From NCBI GenBank assembly GCA_019096065.1, contig JAGUCH010000002.1:7514501-7578500 (forward strand): a stretch of 64,000 nt of DNA, read 5' to 3'. How positions within the stretch are numbered: position 1 is the stretch's first letter; every line of letters begins with the position of its first letter. The notes under the pieces are model-generated. The model made no database searches. It saw only the letters and a program-made list of their open reading frames with translations, and was not told the origin of the DNA. Shown here piece by piece: positions 1-11,136 of the stretch. The stretch comes from Paracyclopina nana. Lineage: Eukaryota; Arthropoda; Copepoda; Cyclopoida; Cyclopettidae. The position numbers and the translations under genes were made by a program.

Positions 1-264
1 ATCCGCTCAAAGCTTTTAGATGCTCCCAAATCTGACTTTCCACGATATGGAGACGACCGAGCACGCACGGCAATATCCTACATAAAACGACTCATCAAGA
101 ATGGCATCTATTTCAACTTGTGCAGGCTGAGAAAAAAGGATGATGAGATGAGCGCTGAAAAAGACCCAGAATTTGCGCCACCGTTCATTTTAGCACATTC
201 TGCCCAATATTCTCATCTCATACGAAACCCATACAAAAATGAACCTATTAAAAGAAATCATTAA
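1..264 (+). CDS. 3' end of an unidentified gene (partial)
   Basis: An open frame enters from the left edge in frame 1 and ends at a TAA at 262-264, giving 87 residues. The composition is ordinary for soluble protein: charged, with no low complexity and no membrane segment, and it includes the stretches YIKRLIKNGIYF and FILAHSAQYSHLI. I do not recognise the family. The upstream part lies outside the window, so an intron inside this stretch cannot be excluded. The next gene starts 153 nt downstream on the same strand. Confidence 0.45.
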   Translation: MRSKLLDAPKSDFPRYGDDRARTAISYIKRLIKNGIYFNLCRLRKKDDEMSAEKDPEFAPPFILAHSAQYSHLIRNPYKNEPIKRNH

Positions 265-417
265 AGCATTGATTGCCAAAATCTGTTCCCAATCGTCCGT
301 GCAGGTAGACCCGTTCCTTTCAAGAACAGTTCACTCATAGTTCAAGCGGTTATGTGTGTATAACTGTTGCGCGTTGAAGTCACCGCTACTTCTCTTGTGT
401 GGCTTCGTGCTATTTTC

Positions 418-1098
418 ATGAAGATACCAACGGAGCAGATTTTCATCATACTTTTTGCATTGACGGGAACTTTTGAATGCAAAAAGCAGACCTGCGGTAA
501 CGCTGCGGATGGTGCCTTAAATTTCATGACTTTTGTGGGAGTGAGTGCGCAAATTATTATTAATGTGATCAACAACGTCAACAACAATAACAACAACAAT
601 AACAATAATAACAACAATAACAACAACAACGATAACAACAATAACGACAACACTTTTATGATCACCGTGACCAATTCCAATGCAAGGAGATTTCACAGTG
701 CCATCGATGTGTTTTCCGTCATAAACGAACTAATTGGCAACCCTTATGGGGCTAGATACCCATGGACACTGAAAAACTATCGCGTCCTCAACAAAGGCTC
801 TCCGTTTTATGAAGCATTCACTTCCGGTGCAAGGCAATGCGTGCTGAAGAGCATTTGTTTGATGGCTGAAGAAAGACAGCAGAGGTCATTCAATGGAATC
901 AATAATTCAATTTACAAAATTATTAGGTTCAAAATTAGTAGTTAATCACAGTGCTTTCATTTGCCTAAGTATTCTCTTTTCAGCCTCTTTGCAACTGCTC
1001 AAATCTATAACCACTTGAACTTCAGCCAAAGGGAAATTCTCGAGTCCATTGCTTCCGTTAAAAGATGTGATATCAAGTATCCCAGATGCCCGTTTTAG
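418..1098 (+). CDS. Secreted Asn-rich protein 1
   Basis: Proposed CDS is join(418..926, 984..1098), 207 residues. The ATG at 418 opens a clear signal peptide (MKIPTEQIFIILFALTG). It is followed by a Cys, a hydrophobic FMTF-type segment, a long run of mostly Asn codons with a few Asp, and a C-terminal region with the Cys pattern QCVLKSIC ... KRCDIKYPRC. The last exon was recovered by joining a 57-nt GT-AG intron; without it the frame stops early. An alternative donor at 885 keeps the same frame. Three related genes lie at 1.1, 11.1 and 11.7 kb. The architecture (signal peptide, hydrophobic block, poly-Asn, Cys-containing tail) is one I associate with arthropod proteins of unknown function. The stop lies only 10 nt before the next start codon. 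Confidence 0.72.
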
Positions 1099-1108
1099 AA
1101 AAGCTATA

Positions 1109-1638
1109 ATGCATGTACTTAAAATTTTCTTGATGTTGCTCTTCACAAGCGATACCTTGGCCGCTGAAAAGTATAAATACAAAGGTAGTGTAATGCACAA
1201 ATGTTCTTTGAAGGAATATCTCTAATTTGTCAATTTTCAGTGGTGAAGCCTAAGAAAAAATGCGTGGTCACCAATGAGAGCACTTTTTCGGTGACTGGCT
1301 TTCTAACATTTGCAGTTGTTTCTGCCTCCGCTGTGGCTAATGTCATTGCCAACATCAACAACAATAATGATCTGAACAACAACAACAACAACCAAGACAA
1401 TGTCAACAACAACAACCAAATGTCAAACTCAGCTGATGCAATGAATATGGGCAACGCTGGAGGGAGAAGCTTACAACCCAATAGCTTTTATTGCCATTTC
1501 GTTCGACCGAAAGAATCCAAAGGCGATCAATTGATGGCTCAAATTTTGGGCTTTATTATGGCAGACTTTTTGCCCAACTTCACCCATGAGAGTGTAATAG
1601 AAATGTGGCAAGACCCTGGAAAATATTGTAATGTGTAA
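1109..1638 (+). CDS. Secreted Asn-rich protein 2
   Basis: CDS is join(1109..1184, 1241..1638), 157 residues, with a 56-nt intron and frames that agree. The first exon encodes a signal peptide (MHVLKIFLMLLFTSDTLA). The second holds the family hydrophobic block (GFLTFAVVSASAVANVIANI), an Asn-rich tract broken by Asp, Gln and Val, and a short Cys-bearing tail (NSFYCHF ... GKYCNV). It starts 10 nt after the stop of the preceding paralog, and that stop is part of a TTTTAG that would also serve as a splice acceptor. It ends 25 nt from the stop of the converging protease homolog. The function is unknown; a secreted structural or cuticle-associated role is only a guess. Confidence 0.75.
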
Positions 1639-1663
1639 TGGCCGTCTAGGACCCTTTTCCCCT

Positions 1664-3137
1664 TCAAATAATCATGCAATCATGACAAATTGACTTGATC
1701 CAAGAGTTGAAGAAAGTTAAGCTTGTGTGAACTCCTGGCTTGGCTCCACAACCAGCTCCAGAAGTAACGATGCCAACCAAAGTTGATGCTCTATCCACGC
1801 CAATTTTTTGAACCAGGGGACCTTAAAAACACAGCCAAAATTAAGACTGTAGCCTTTAAATAATCATCTTATTTTGGTTACCTCCTTTCTCTTCGCCATG
1901 GCAGGAATTTGTTCCAACTATCCCCCCACAATACATGCTATTGGTCAAGTTGAGTCCATAATTGGAATGGCAATCTTCTTTGTTCAACACAGCTACACTG
2001 ATTTCTTCTATAAAAGTGCTATTTGTATCCTTGAATACTGCAACGTAAGCTAAGGATCCAGGGTTTGGATCGTAGCTGGCAATGCAGGCTGGATACATTT
2101 TGTTGGTGAATACAACTGGGGGATCAATCTTAAGAATGACTAAAAATTGGGGAAGCGTTTTCGTCAAAATACTATCAAAATAGGCATCAAAGCAAGAGTA
2201 CCTGCATTGTCATACTCCATGATATCAAGGACTGCAAACGTTAAATCTCCTCCTAAAACGACTCTAAAATCATTGCGCAAATACAGATGGGTACATTCAG
2301 AAGCCGACAGAACATATTGACTGCCAATTAATGTTCCTCCACATGTTTCCCCACTGATGGTGTTATTTATTATAGCATGAAAAGGAATGTTGCCATTTCC
2401 ACCAACAGGTGAAAGCAGCTCTGGAGGTACTCCACATGCTCTAGTAGCCACTATGGCAAAGAAACGCAAAACTATAGAACGCTGAAAATATTCTTTTTGA
2501 CATGCTAAGGTTTTACTTTCAGTCTCAAAGTAGGCTTCCATGTCTATCCCATACCAATTTTGAAATTTGCACTTGAAATAATTGTATGGGTACAAGAGCT
2601 CCATAGACAACACAGTAACATTTGCTGAAGCAGATATTTCTATGGTTCTGTTGTGCAATCCAGCTCCATTCTGACTGTACAGAAGTATGTCATTTTTAAA
2701 CAGCCTGAAGTGGCCGCACCTTGAGCTGAAATGAGAGCGTGATTAACCTCAGAAATTACCAAAAGAGTGCTATTATTACTCTGGGACCATGAAAAAGTAT
2801 GAAAAGTTCATGAAAACTTTGACGTCAGGCGGTACCTGCATTGACCACGAACACCTATGTATATGTATGAAAATTATGTCAGCTATTCACTCTCGCTTAC
2901 GGAAGATTCATCACTTTTTGGATGAGAAATCAAGTCCACTGATAAAATGGTAAGGTTGTTCTTTAGTAGGATACTCTTTGTACATAGGCTGCGAGCACTC
3001 AAGGCTCAATGCAGATGTATTCACGTCTTGCCCATTAGAAAAGGCAAATAAAGCCTGAAAAGACAGGTCGCAGATGTTTATCTTTAAAATTTAGCTTATC
3101 GTTTTGATCTCACTAAGAGCACCAAAAAGATAGCCAT
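1664..3137 (-). CDS. CUB-domain serine protease homolog, catalytically inactive
   Basis: CDS is complement(join(1664..1821, 1882..2139, 2202..2450, 2517..2725, 2780..2854, 2915..3054, 3114..3137)), 370 residues. All seven exons join in frame with GT-AG introns of 54-66 nt. A signal peptide (MAIFLVLLALFAFSNG) is followed by a CUB-like half (CSWSMQVPPDVKV, then CGHFRLF) and a chymotrypsin-fold (S1) half. The expected AAHC is ASEC, so the catalytic His is Glu. The Asp region reads DNAVILKI, so Asp is kept. GDSGGP is GEEKGGP, so the catalytic Ser is lost. It is therefore a pseudoprotease of the type known in arthropods as serine protease homologs, which act as cofactors or regulators of clip-protease and melanisation cascades; that role is not shown here. 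The intact frame across seven exons argues against a simple pseudogene. The active paralog is at 9.1-10.7 kb. Confidence 0.82.
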
Positions 3138-3699
3138 TCGAAATTGTTTCTCTTCAACGATATCGCGTCTATCAAGCTCAACGTAAAAGCATGTACTAAG
3201 CTAAAGTAATTCAAGCCATGCTCGGAATAAACTTTAGAGAGTTAACAAAAAAACAAAGCTTAGAGAATACATTAATTCTAGCATATTTCTGATCCAAGTT
3301 GCCTTTTCTATATAGAACATTCATAGCATGGATTAAACTTAACACAATATATGATACATTAAAAAATGAGGGGACTTCTTTTTATTTCTCCTTTTGCATC
3401 CAAATCAGTTAAAGTACTTAGTCAACATGTACCCAGCTTCATTATGCTAGGTTCGTAGCAAAATTCTAGTCGAGTATTTTTGACTTTTGTTGCTATTTTT
3501 AAATATGATCTTAAGAGTCTATGCAGGAACCAGGTTGCAAATTCATGGTTAGGGAAAATCTAGAATCAAATGACATCTACCCCAATAGTACCCCCATATA
3601 GTGGGATGATTTAGTTATTATCCAACATGGGCTTAGAAATGCTCCTGGGCTGAGCTAGAGGCCAATTTTGGACAACTAACCTTTTGGGCTAACTCACAA

Positions 3700-4640
3700 A
3701 TGTCATGTGGCTGTACTTAGATTGGCTAGAACATAGTACTGTCCCTGGATAGACTGCCACAAAAAGCCCCTAGAACGACTATGAGAACACACAGTCCTTG
3801 GATTGACAAGATGGGACAATACTAGCTTGTATCAACTGCTGTGACTGAGAAGGACCTGGGTCTACTAGAACAAATTGTATTTGGATGGACTGGCATAACT
3901 GATAGTCCTTGGATCTGCTGTTAAAACGTATTGAGTCTGGATAGACTAGAACCAACTTGATACTATACTGGGACATCCTATCTACAAAGGTTGGGTGGCC
4001 AAGACTTCCCTGGGTGGGCTTGGTGTTTAGAGCTTGGGTGACAGAGCAAGGCTTTCAAAGATGGGCTTGTGTGACCAAGCTAAGGTAGCGTTTTTAGCCT
4101 TCTTATTGGAAGACCTTTTATGCTATTGGTAGACTTGAGGCACCAAGCAAAACGTACCAAGTAAAAAATAATTAACCCTTAGCTTTTAAACGTATGAACA
4201 TAATATGCCACCCCAAAGATGCTATGTTTTTTTAGTTGATCCATGGCAGATTTGTCCCATCAGTCCAAGGACTATTTGACGGTTTATTTGTTCATACAGG
4301 TATAGTACGTCAATTTCTCTAGTCTAAGTAAATGTAGTCAGTTTTGGTTTATCGAAGACCTTGCTCTTGTAGTCGATCCAATGATTTTGTCAATCCAAGT
4401 CTGGTTCATTATTGTCTATCCACTTATGATGTGTTGTTGATCCTATGGAGAACCTTACCTGGTACAACCAGAACACATCATATTTCGAACCACAGCGACA
4501 GATCATCCCTGGAAATACTGTCAGGGCGGATCGTACTTGGTACATTTGATTGCTATAATACTGGCTCCTGGTACAGTGCGTTTTGCTAGTAGTACCAGGC
4601 ATATGATGCGTTTTCTAGCACCAAGTATCAAGTAGTACCA
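3700..4640. repeat. Foldback-type inverted-repeat element, family C, copy 1
   Basis: The left arm (about 3720-3976) is a degenerate array of short units around TTGGATNGACTAGAAC. The right arm (about 4236-4600) carries the same words in the other orientation (GTCGATCCAAG, TATCCA). Between them is a roughly 250-bp centre containing GGCCAAGACTT. A relative with the same words and a similar centre is at 46.14-46.55 kb. No coding region fits. I read it as a nonautonomous foldback-like element; its exact ends and target duplication are not clear. Confidence 0.55.
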
Positions 4641-4866
4641 AGTAACTGATGTGTGTACAACAAAATGTCATGGGAAGGGGTTAAAATGTGAGTGAAGAAA
4701 ATGAAGCTCTTTGTGTGTTAGTGACTAACCATGAGTATAAAAAACTGTGTTCCAAATCGTTTTATGGCTTGAAAGGGTACCATTTTGTTTTAGATTATGT
4801 CATATGTTAATGTATCTGGCTTAAATTATGTTTAAGTCCTATACATAGCATGCAATTTTCATGGTG

Positions 4867-4940
4867 TTTCCATAGCTAAGTGGTTAGAGTACTGGAATGC
4901 TGATCCAACTGGCTGAGGTTCAAATCTTGGATGATTCTCT
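4867..4940 (+). pseudogene. tRNA-like sequence, decayed tRNA or SINE head
   Basis: The stretch has a good pol III A box (TAGCTAAGTGG) and B box (GGTTCAAATCT) at tRNA spacing, and the 5' end resembles a normal tRNA (GTTTCCA then TA). A 7-nt anticodon-like loop would show GCT. The acceptor stem pairs at only about three of seven positions and the T stem has a mismatch, so a working tRNA is unlikely. It may be a tRNA pseudogene or the tRNA-derived head of a SINE. Confidence 0.4.
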
Positions 4941-5043
4941 CTTTTTTCTAACTTCTTTGGAATGTTGATTAGTTCCATGGAATATGAGGTGCATTAAACT
5001 ACTTAAAATCCCTCGAATTTGATTCCAGGGCCGTTAAGAATTT

Positions 5044-5374
5044 AATATCCCCCAAATTGCCTAGAAAGAACTGTGATATAAAAGAGCTGAGTCGGATCGG
5101 TAAACTGAATTATAACACGAGGAAATCGTATTACAGTAAATACGTAAAAACACTCGTACAATTACAGCCCTCGCAGGCTCGGGCTAGTAAAGCTGTACTC
5201 GAGTTTTCCCATTTTAAAATCCTCGCTCAGCTATTTAATGACCCTACTTTATGTGCCCCAGCTCGAAATAAATAACTATAATATCCCCCAAATTGCTTAG
5301 AAAGAACTGTGATATAAAAGAGCTGAGTCGGATCGGTAAACTGAATTGTAACACGAGGAAATCGTATTACAGTA
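5044..5374. repeat. Partial tandem duplication, 236-bp period
   Basis: The 95 bp at 5044-5138 recur at 5280-5374 with only a few differences, 236 bp apart in direct orientation. The intervening sequence contains a 72-codon open frame with no recognisable domain. It could be a tandem duplication or a remnant of a short element with direct ends. Confidence 0.6.
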
Positions 5375-6772
5375 CATAAAAGTTTTTAGAGCAAGTGATT
5401 CAAAAGGCGACTTTACTCCTTTGGCTTTGCTAAATACATTTTCAAAAGGTTTGCTGTTAATATTTGTTACTTTCTAGTTCTATTCGGATCTCAAAAGAAA
5501 GCTTTAGAGGACATTATCTTATTAAGCGACTACGGTGGATGACTTAAAAAAATCTATTTGACATGTACCCAAAATAATTAAATCAAGTTGATTTGCGTGA
5601 ATCATTACAAACTAGTATGTGAGCCTAAAGAACTCCATGCTGAGCCTAGTTTTTTAATGCTCCATTTGAAGGCATGATTTATGCAGCGGGCTTCCCAGCA
5701 TTATAGTTGCAGGTATTTTAAACAATTTTGAATGACTCATGAGAAAACATTCGCTATTCTATCAGTTATGCGCAATTGTTTTATGTCACAAATATCTCTC
5801 AAGTAATTTAATTATGCTTTTGTTCGATTGAGTTAATTGTCAATTCAATGCTTCGCACTGAGCTTGTTTTTATAAATGGAAAAGCTGTAAGCTGTCACGA
5901 CATAGGGAATTGTGGGAATCCCCACCACAGGCTTGGTGCAGGAGAAACACATTGTGGTAAACAGCTCAAAAAGTAGTGAATGTTTGGACACTGTTCGCCT
6001 ACGTTATGTCAGCAGAAATGAAACGTTAGATAATAAAAATTAGGCACTGTTCAGAATTTGCCCCCAGGTGCAAACTGATAAGGAGACGATCGTAGCTGAA
6101 TAGTAAAGATTTTGGTGCCTAATGCATGAGTAGTGTGATTTTGTGAAAAATCCTCCCATTTTGTTGTATTGTAGTGCAGAGTCGAATACTGAAAATGGAG
6201 GTAAGAATTCTCCAGGTTTTTATTTGAACAATAAGCCCGTCATTTTTCCAGAAAGTATATTCTAAAAAAGCTGTAAAACTGTCACTAAAACATTGCTCAA
6301 TTATTTGCAAGCGCACATGCTCTTTAGAAATTTCCTCCTTTCATTTAGCGGAAAGTTATGCTATTTTTTTCCTAAAGCTACAAACCAGTAAATGTGCGCA
6401 ATTGCGCGCAAGCCAGACAAGTCTCTGGCACAAGCGTTAGTTGATCGCTTGGTCAACAGTTCAACAATGGCCTCAGCCCTCATGGGCCTCAAACTTTAGT
6501 ACGGAAACGTGCAATGAAATCACAGGCACTTTTGCAGAAAAAGGGATCATGAAACACAAGTGCTCATAAATAAATTGTGTTATTTACCGTAATTTTGAAC
6601 GCAATTCTATGCTACCTACAGAGTAGATGAAAACTGCAGCAATTGTAGTGAAAAAGCCTAAACTGAGGCCAACACCAGCAATGAGCTCGATCTAGAATTC
6701 AACAACTCTTTACTGCCACCTAGTTTTCTGTTTGTAACTCATTCACCTTTTAAATGTTTTGATTTGTGACAG
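5375..6772. other. Intergenic, no gene seen
   Basis: AT-rich sequence with frequent stops in all frames. I see no coding exon, RNA gene or clear repeat. The end of this stretch (TTTTGATTTGTGACAG at 6757-6772) looks like a splice acceptor 13 nt before the NF-kB start codon. Confidence 0.5.
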
Positions 6773-6785
6773 CTCAAGGTTATCA

Positions 6786-8979
6786 ATGAAAATGGCAGAC
6801 TTTGCCAACTTGGACAACATTGTTCAACTTGGAGGGGCCACCAATGAGGAAAACAATATTTTGGGCAACATTATCACTGAATTCAACATTGACTACATAG
6901 CTGAAGATCAAATCCAAGTAAGAGTCAGCATCATAAGCTCTGAACTTTAAAGCTTGGAATAATCAAAATTTAGGTGACGCCCAATATCGTCAACCCTTCA
7001 AGAGTCGAATGCCCTGATGACAACATTGTTTTCGACCTGATTGAAGACAAGCTAAATGCTGCAACTGAGCCCACTGCTGAGGGGGAGGCAATAATGGCTG
7101 GGTTAACAGGGTTTGGTGCTGCTAAAATGACAAACGCCCAGCAAAGCATGGGGCTTCCCAGGGAAAACCTTTTGAAAAACCAGCAAATCTACGTGAAGAT
7201 AACTGAGCAGCCAGCCTCTAACAAACTTAGGTTCAGGTAGATGACCAAACAGTTTAACGCTTGCTTGGATCAATCATGATCACTTTGCAGGTACGAATGT
7301 GAAGGCAGATCTGCAGGCGCTCTTCAAGGTGCTAGAAGTAGCTCTGAAAACAAAACTTTTCCTAGCATAGAGATTGTTGGATACCAGGTTGGTCAAGCGT
7401 AGAGGACATTAAAAAAGCAATTTGCAACTAGTTGTTATTTTACAGGGCCCAGCAGTTGTTGTGGTATCGTGTGTCGAAGAAAGTCCACCACATAGAACAC
7501 ATCCTCACAATTTGGTTGGGAAACACTGCAAAAAGGGTGTCTGCTCTGTAGAGGTGAACCAGGTTGACATGACCTGCGTGTTTCAAAATCTGGGCATCCA
7601 ATGTGTGAAGCGGAAGGATGCACCAGATTCATTGACCCAAAGACAAGAAATAAGGGTGGATCCATATAAGCAGGGTTTCAAGCACAAGACGGCAGCAATC
7701 AATTTGAACGCAATCAGACTGTGCTTTCAAGTGTTTCTGAAAGTTGAGCCAAACCTTGTGCCTTTAGAGCCAGTCGTCTCTGAGGTGATCCGGGACAAAA
7801 AAGCCCACAGCGATTTGGCCATACTGAACTACAGTGACAACTGGTCACCTGTTCAAGGTAGCATAAATGTCCTTTACATGTTTCGATTATTTTGAAAGTT
7901 TCACTGCAGGTGGAAAGAAGATATTACTTTTTTGTGAGAAGGTTTCAAAGGATGACATAGAGGTGCATTTTTCCTATCAGGATCAAAGTAAGTAAGCCTT
8001 TGGAAAATAATGTGTGGGGCAATTTAAATTGTTCTATCAGATAGCAAGACCCAAGTAATTAAAGGCCATTTTACTCCGAATGATGTGCACAAGCAATACG
8101 GCATCAGTTTCGTGACACCTCCTTTCACTGATCAGAAAATATCGCAGGAAGTTTTGGTAACAAACATTCTAATTACTTGCTAGAAATCAACTCGATGAAT
8201 TTTTCCCAGACATCAATGTATTTGTTCAAGCCAAGCGAGCAAGCTCAAAGTGATGCTATTGACTTTTATTTCCGCCCATTGTCGACGAACTTTGACAATG
8301 GTGCTCCACCCCCAAAAGCTGCTCAAAAGAGAACTAAAGTGAAGAACCACAATGATGATGAGCCCTCATCAAGTAGGTCTACCATATACAGTACAAAATT
8401 CGCTTGAATTACTCAAATATATGGTAGGAATGAAGGAAATTCAGCCAAAGTACCGAGCCAGTGGCGGAGGCGTGGTCATCGACAAAAATGAAGTGAAGCA
8501 AGAAGATGAGCAACCATTGATGGTGGACAGAATCTTGGGCTTGGCTGCAGCGCAAGCTGCAGTTGCCGGCCAATTTGCTCATCCTTCTAACTCTTTCAAC
8601 AAGTATATTTCGCTGGTCGAAAGCATCAACACTATTATTTCTATTTTTGTTTAGCGTCAATTTGAACATCGCTGACAACGATCCATACTTGAAAAACCTG
8701 ATTCAATCAGGCATGCCCTCGAATCAGCAACAACATGCTCCGCTTCAACCAGCCTTCAGCTCAGATCAACTCCCCGAGAACATGTCGGACCTTCCCAACC
8801 AAATCAACCCGGATTTTCTGCAAGAAATTGACAACATGAGCAGTGAGCTCAGAAGCATGGGCATCGATGATGGCAAGGCCATAAATGTCAGCCAGGGCAC
8901 CCTGGAGACCCCCGACATTTCAATGGAGCAGAGCAGAAACAATTCCTCCTTTAAGATGAACAATTTGAACAAATTCTGA
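6786..8979 (+). CDS. Rel/NF-kB transcription factor (Dorsal/c-Rel type)
   Basis: CDS is join(6786..6917, 6974..7236, 7291..7387, 7446..7857, 7910..7987, 8041..8156, 8210..8372, 8428..8602, 8655..8979), 586 residues. All nine exons join in frame with introns of 52-58 nt. The Rel homology domain begins about residue 120 with [14 protein letters not shown], the DNA-contacting loop of the family, and continues with [16 protein letters not shown]. An IPT/dimerisation domain follows ([19 protein letters not shown]), then a basic nuclear-localisation-like stretch (QKRTKVK). The C-terminal about 180 residues are Gln/Asn/Ser-rich and acidic in places, as expected of a transactivation region. There are no ankyrin repeats, so it is the Dorsal/Dif/Rel class rather than p105/Relish. 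In arthropods this class acts downstream of Toll; cytoplasmic retention by an IkB is inferred from the family. It converges on a CUB-trypsin 105 nt away. Confidence 0.93.
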
Positions 8980-9011
8980 TGGCTGCATTTGTAAAATATA
9001 CACAATAGCAT

Positions 9012-9017
9012 TTTATT
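9012..9017 (-). terminator. Poly(A) signal of the CUB-trypsin gene
   Basis: AATAAA on the minus strand, 68 nt beyond the protease stop codon and within 40 nt of the stop of the converging NF-kB gene, so the two 3' ends are almost back to back. Confidence 0.6.
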
Positions 9018-9084
9018 CTCAATCGCAATTGGATCTGACGACCTATTGACTTACGTGCTGAGGCTACTGTTTGCTTCATAAAAC

Positions 9085-10694
9085 TCATTGCCATTGACAT
9101 CTGGGGCAGATGCTCTCAATCCAAGTCTTGAAGAGCGCAATGTTTGTGTATACGCCTGGGTAATTGGGCAGTGCACATTTGTACCCCCACGAAACTAACC
9201 CGATTTGGGTATATTTGTCACCAGGACTCTGAAAGAGCGGCCCTCCACTATCTCCCTGGCAGGAGTCTTTGCTTCCCTCTGCAACAAAGCCGGCGCAGAA
9301 CATGGATTGGCCGACCATTTCAGCATATCCTGAATTTTTTATGCAGTCATCTCTGCTCATCACAGGAACATCAACTTCTTGCAAAGTTTTGGCCTGCTCC
9401 CCGTTTTCTTTGAGCAAACCCCATCCAATGACCGTAGCAATCGATTCATTGTCTGGCTCCTTGATAGGAAGGCACACGGGAAATGCGCTCATCGTAACAT
9501 GGATAGGATCCGCGAGCCTCATCAACGCGATGTCGTTCAGCTCTAAGATGTAGGATATTACTGCAAGCTCTTTGTTAAAAGAGGGAGCCATTGCTTACGT
9601 GAAGCCGAGTTGTAATGAGGATGCACGATGATTTCAGCGATGCGATGTCTTAGAATGGAATCAGCTTGAGTTTTCCAATTAAAGCCTCCAACCAGAGCAA
9701 CTAGTTGATTTGCTTTATACGTTACCGAACAGTGAGCCGCGGTCAAGATGTAGTTGTCTGCGATGATTGAAGCTCCGCAAAAAGGATTGGAAGAGAATCC
9801 GTTGCTGTCGTAAGCTAAAGCAGCAAAAAAGCCATATTTGTGGGACATCACATCAGTTCCTCCCACAATCCTGGCCTGCAATGGAGGAGATCCGCAACTA
9901 TATGTAGCATCAGTGTCCTTGCTACCAGCATTTTCGTCATCAATCTCGTTGCTTTCATTTGCAGTGGCCGACTCAAAGTAAAAGCTCAGTTGCACTCCTT
10001 CGTTAGCCTGAATCTTGTTCTTGACCAAAATATCCGCCCTTATGAAGCTCCCGCCACCGAAAGGCTCTATTACCCCCAACTTTGGGACGCTTGTGACTCT
10101 GTCAGACAAATCTACTATTTTGTGATTTTGGCTGAAATGGCTTGCTTCAAAATAGTAGAGATAAACATTGGCACACCTGCATATACGAAGAAGCTCGCTA
10201 TTAAAAAAATTACCCCCCATTTTTAGTCAAACCTGTCGCAATATTCTAGCTGGTCAATTCTGTAATGAACCCTTGTATGCGAGGGCACCTCCATGGCCCA
10301 ATAGCAGCTATGGACAAGTGTAAGCAGAATGATCACATGCGTACATATCATAGAATGGCTTACTGAGCATGAGCTCTTGGACCCAGGTAGTTGAATGAGG
10401 CAGGATTTGCTAGGGTTGGATATCCAGAGAAGTACTCCTATCCGTAATGGAGCAAGAAATGTAGCATCAAGCGCTCCCTACATTTAGTTTCTAGCTTAAC
10501 TTACATTGCGCCCAAGGCAATAAAGTTGCATATCTCTCGTTTCAACAGCTTTGGTGAGGCTCGGATCCACATTTTGACTATCAACAGCCTTTGAAAGGAG
10601 ATTTAATTTTTGTAAATATGTGATAATTAATTAAGTAAATTATAGAAGAGTTACTTACTACAAAAAACACCAGCACAGCTAGCGGGGCCTTCAT
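9085..10694 (-). CDS. CUB-domain trypsin-like serine protease, secreted
   Basis: CDS is complement(join(9085..9560, 9599..10176, 10233..10307, 10364..10437, 10505..10588, 10659..10694)), 440 residues. The first exon gives a short hydrophobic leader (MKAPLAVLVFFVAV). A CUB-like region follows (CYWAMEVPSHTRVHYRI, then CANVYLYYF), ending before CGSPPLQARIVGG. There the propeptide is cut and the S1 domain starts. The catalytic triad is complete: LTAAHC, NDIALMRL and DSCQGDSGGP. Asp six residues before the Ser predicts trypsin-like cleavage after Arg or Lys. The last intron is only 38 nt; reading through it would hit a stop, so it must be spliced. The inactive paralog at 1.7-3.1 kb has the same exon layout, indicating local duplication. 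Confidence 0.9.
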
Positions 10695-11136
10695 TTCATG
10701 AATCACTGAATGAATTTTTAAGTTTTGCGCACATGTGCTTTTACTGCTATGCTGGTAAAAATGTGTTCAGCTTTTTTATTGAATGTCCATGTTCTCGGAA
10801 TATGCTCCGAAAACCTTGTATTCAATACAGGATGTGACCTTCGACTGTAATTTGGCTACGTAAATCATGGTTTGACAAGCTTTATTTTTCAAGATCAAGA
10901 TTGAAAAAGCTAACATATGCTCGAGACAGATTTTTCGATGATCATCAGTTACAAATAAGAGTGACACACTCTTAGAAAAATTAAGTGTCTGGTTGTTGAA
11001 CTCGCTGAAATTACATGAAAGATTGTTTGTTCTACAAGGTTTGCTTTGGTTAGGCATTAAAAATAGGGTAAATGTCGCAGGAACGGAAACAGTTACAGCA
11101 CAGACAAGCCTGGCCTTACAGTTACACCATTCTAAC

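Noticed and set aside
342-680. Minus-strand Leu-rich frames opposite the Asn-rich genes
   Set aside because: Poly-Leu is the antisense of AAC/AAT runs; the plus strand has signal peptides and paralogs.
4867-4940. Functional tRNA-Ser with GCT anticodon
   Set aside because: The acceptor stem is mostly unpaired and there is no long variable arm.
5057-5275. 72-codon frame in the 236-bp duplication
   Set aside because: No domain, no paralog in the window, and part of it is repeated DNA; probably chance or a decayed element.
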